DNA from: Trifolium pratense
Taxonomy: Eukaryota > Streptophyta > Magnoliopsida > Fabales > Fabaceae
NCBI RefSeq assembly: GCF_020283565.1
Contig: NC_060064.1
Location: 14,652,337-14,716,336, forward strand
Direction: 5' to 3'
DNA: 64,000 bases
Shown here: positions 63,990 to 64,000 of the stretch, in pieces
How the letters are laid out: every line of letters starts with the position of its first letter
Position numbering within the stretch: the stretch's first letter is position 1
Program-made: the position numbers and the translations under genes
The notes under the pieces: generated by a model
The model's database searches: none
What the model was told of the DNA's origin: nothing
Seen by the model: the letters and a program-made list of their open reading frames with translations, nothing else

Positions 63990-64000
63990 CTGTAGTTTGA

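Overview
The window is plant nuclear DNA. It is AT-rich, its genes have many short GT..AG introns, and the spaces between genes are packed with LINE, Ty1-copia, TRIM, SINE and MITE sequence. The gene set and repeat types fit a dicot. A legume is my best guess, from overall flavour only and not from a database match.

Layout. (1) 1-2600: remnant of a plus-strand LINE 3' end. (2) 2675-8938, minus: a complete 16-exon PEX6 gene (peroxisomal AAA ATPase, 924 aa by my splicing). (3) 9100-18400: repeat-rich, with a PIF/Harbinger-type MITE, palindromic CTGAAACCATT repeats, an unrecognised three-exon minus-strand gene fragment (13207-14353) and a processed RPS8 pseudogene with target-site duplications (TSDs) and a poly(A) tail. 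(4) 18395-24452: a second copy of the same MITE, split by a LINE with both ORFs open. (5) 24722-27843, plus: a two-exon receptor kinase joining a TMK-type LRR ectodomain to an LRK10L-type kinase. (6) 28069-29876: a broken, exon-2-less partial copy of PEX6 with a 1,187-bp Mutator-like long-TIR element inside it. (7) 32919-36227, minus: a VDAC/porin gene. (8) 37978-41076, minus: a Cpn10 (GroES) gene. (9) 41300-43350: four small non-autonomous elements. (10) 43981-50641: a three-layer nest. A 5'-truncated LINE holds a composite insertion, a 587-bp TRIM fused to a full-length copia element with nearly identical LTRs and an open polyprotein; one 5-bp TSD flanks the whole composite. (11) 50654-61869: mostly gene-poor, with a SINE, a hAT-like MITE, a degenerate TRIM-like repeat and one small secreted-peptide gene ending in a CLE motif (56413-56697). 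(12) 61870-end, minus: the last three exons of a hydroxymethylglutaryl-CoA lyase gene, cut by the window edge.

The host genes do not form a pathway. They are ordinary plant housekeeping genes (peroxisome import, mitochondrial porin, mitochondrial chaperonin, leucine catabolism) plus two signalling genes (chimeric receptor kinase, CLE peptide). The most unusual items are the TMK/LRK10L chimera with an intronic poly(A) signal, the TRIM+copia composite sharing one TSD, the PEX6 fragment carrying a Mutator-like element, and the LINE whose ORF2 stop codon runs straight into its poly(A) tail.
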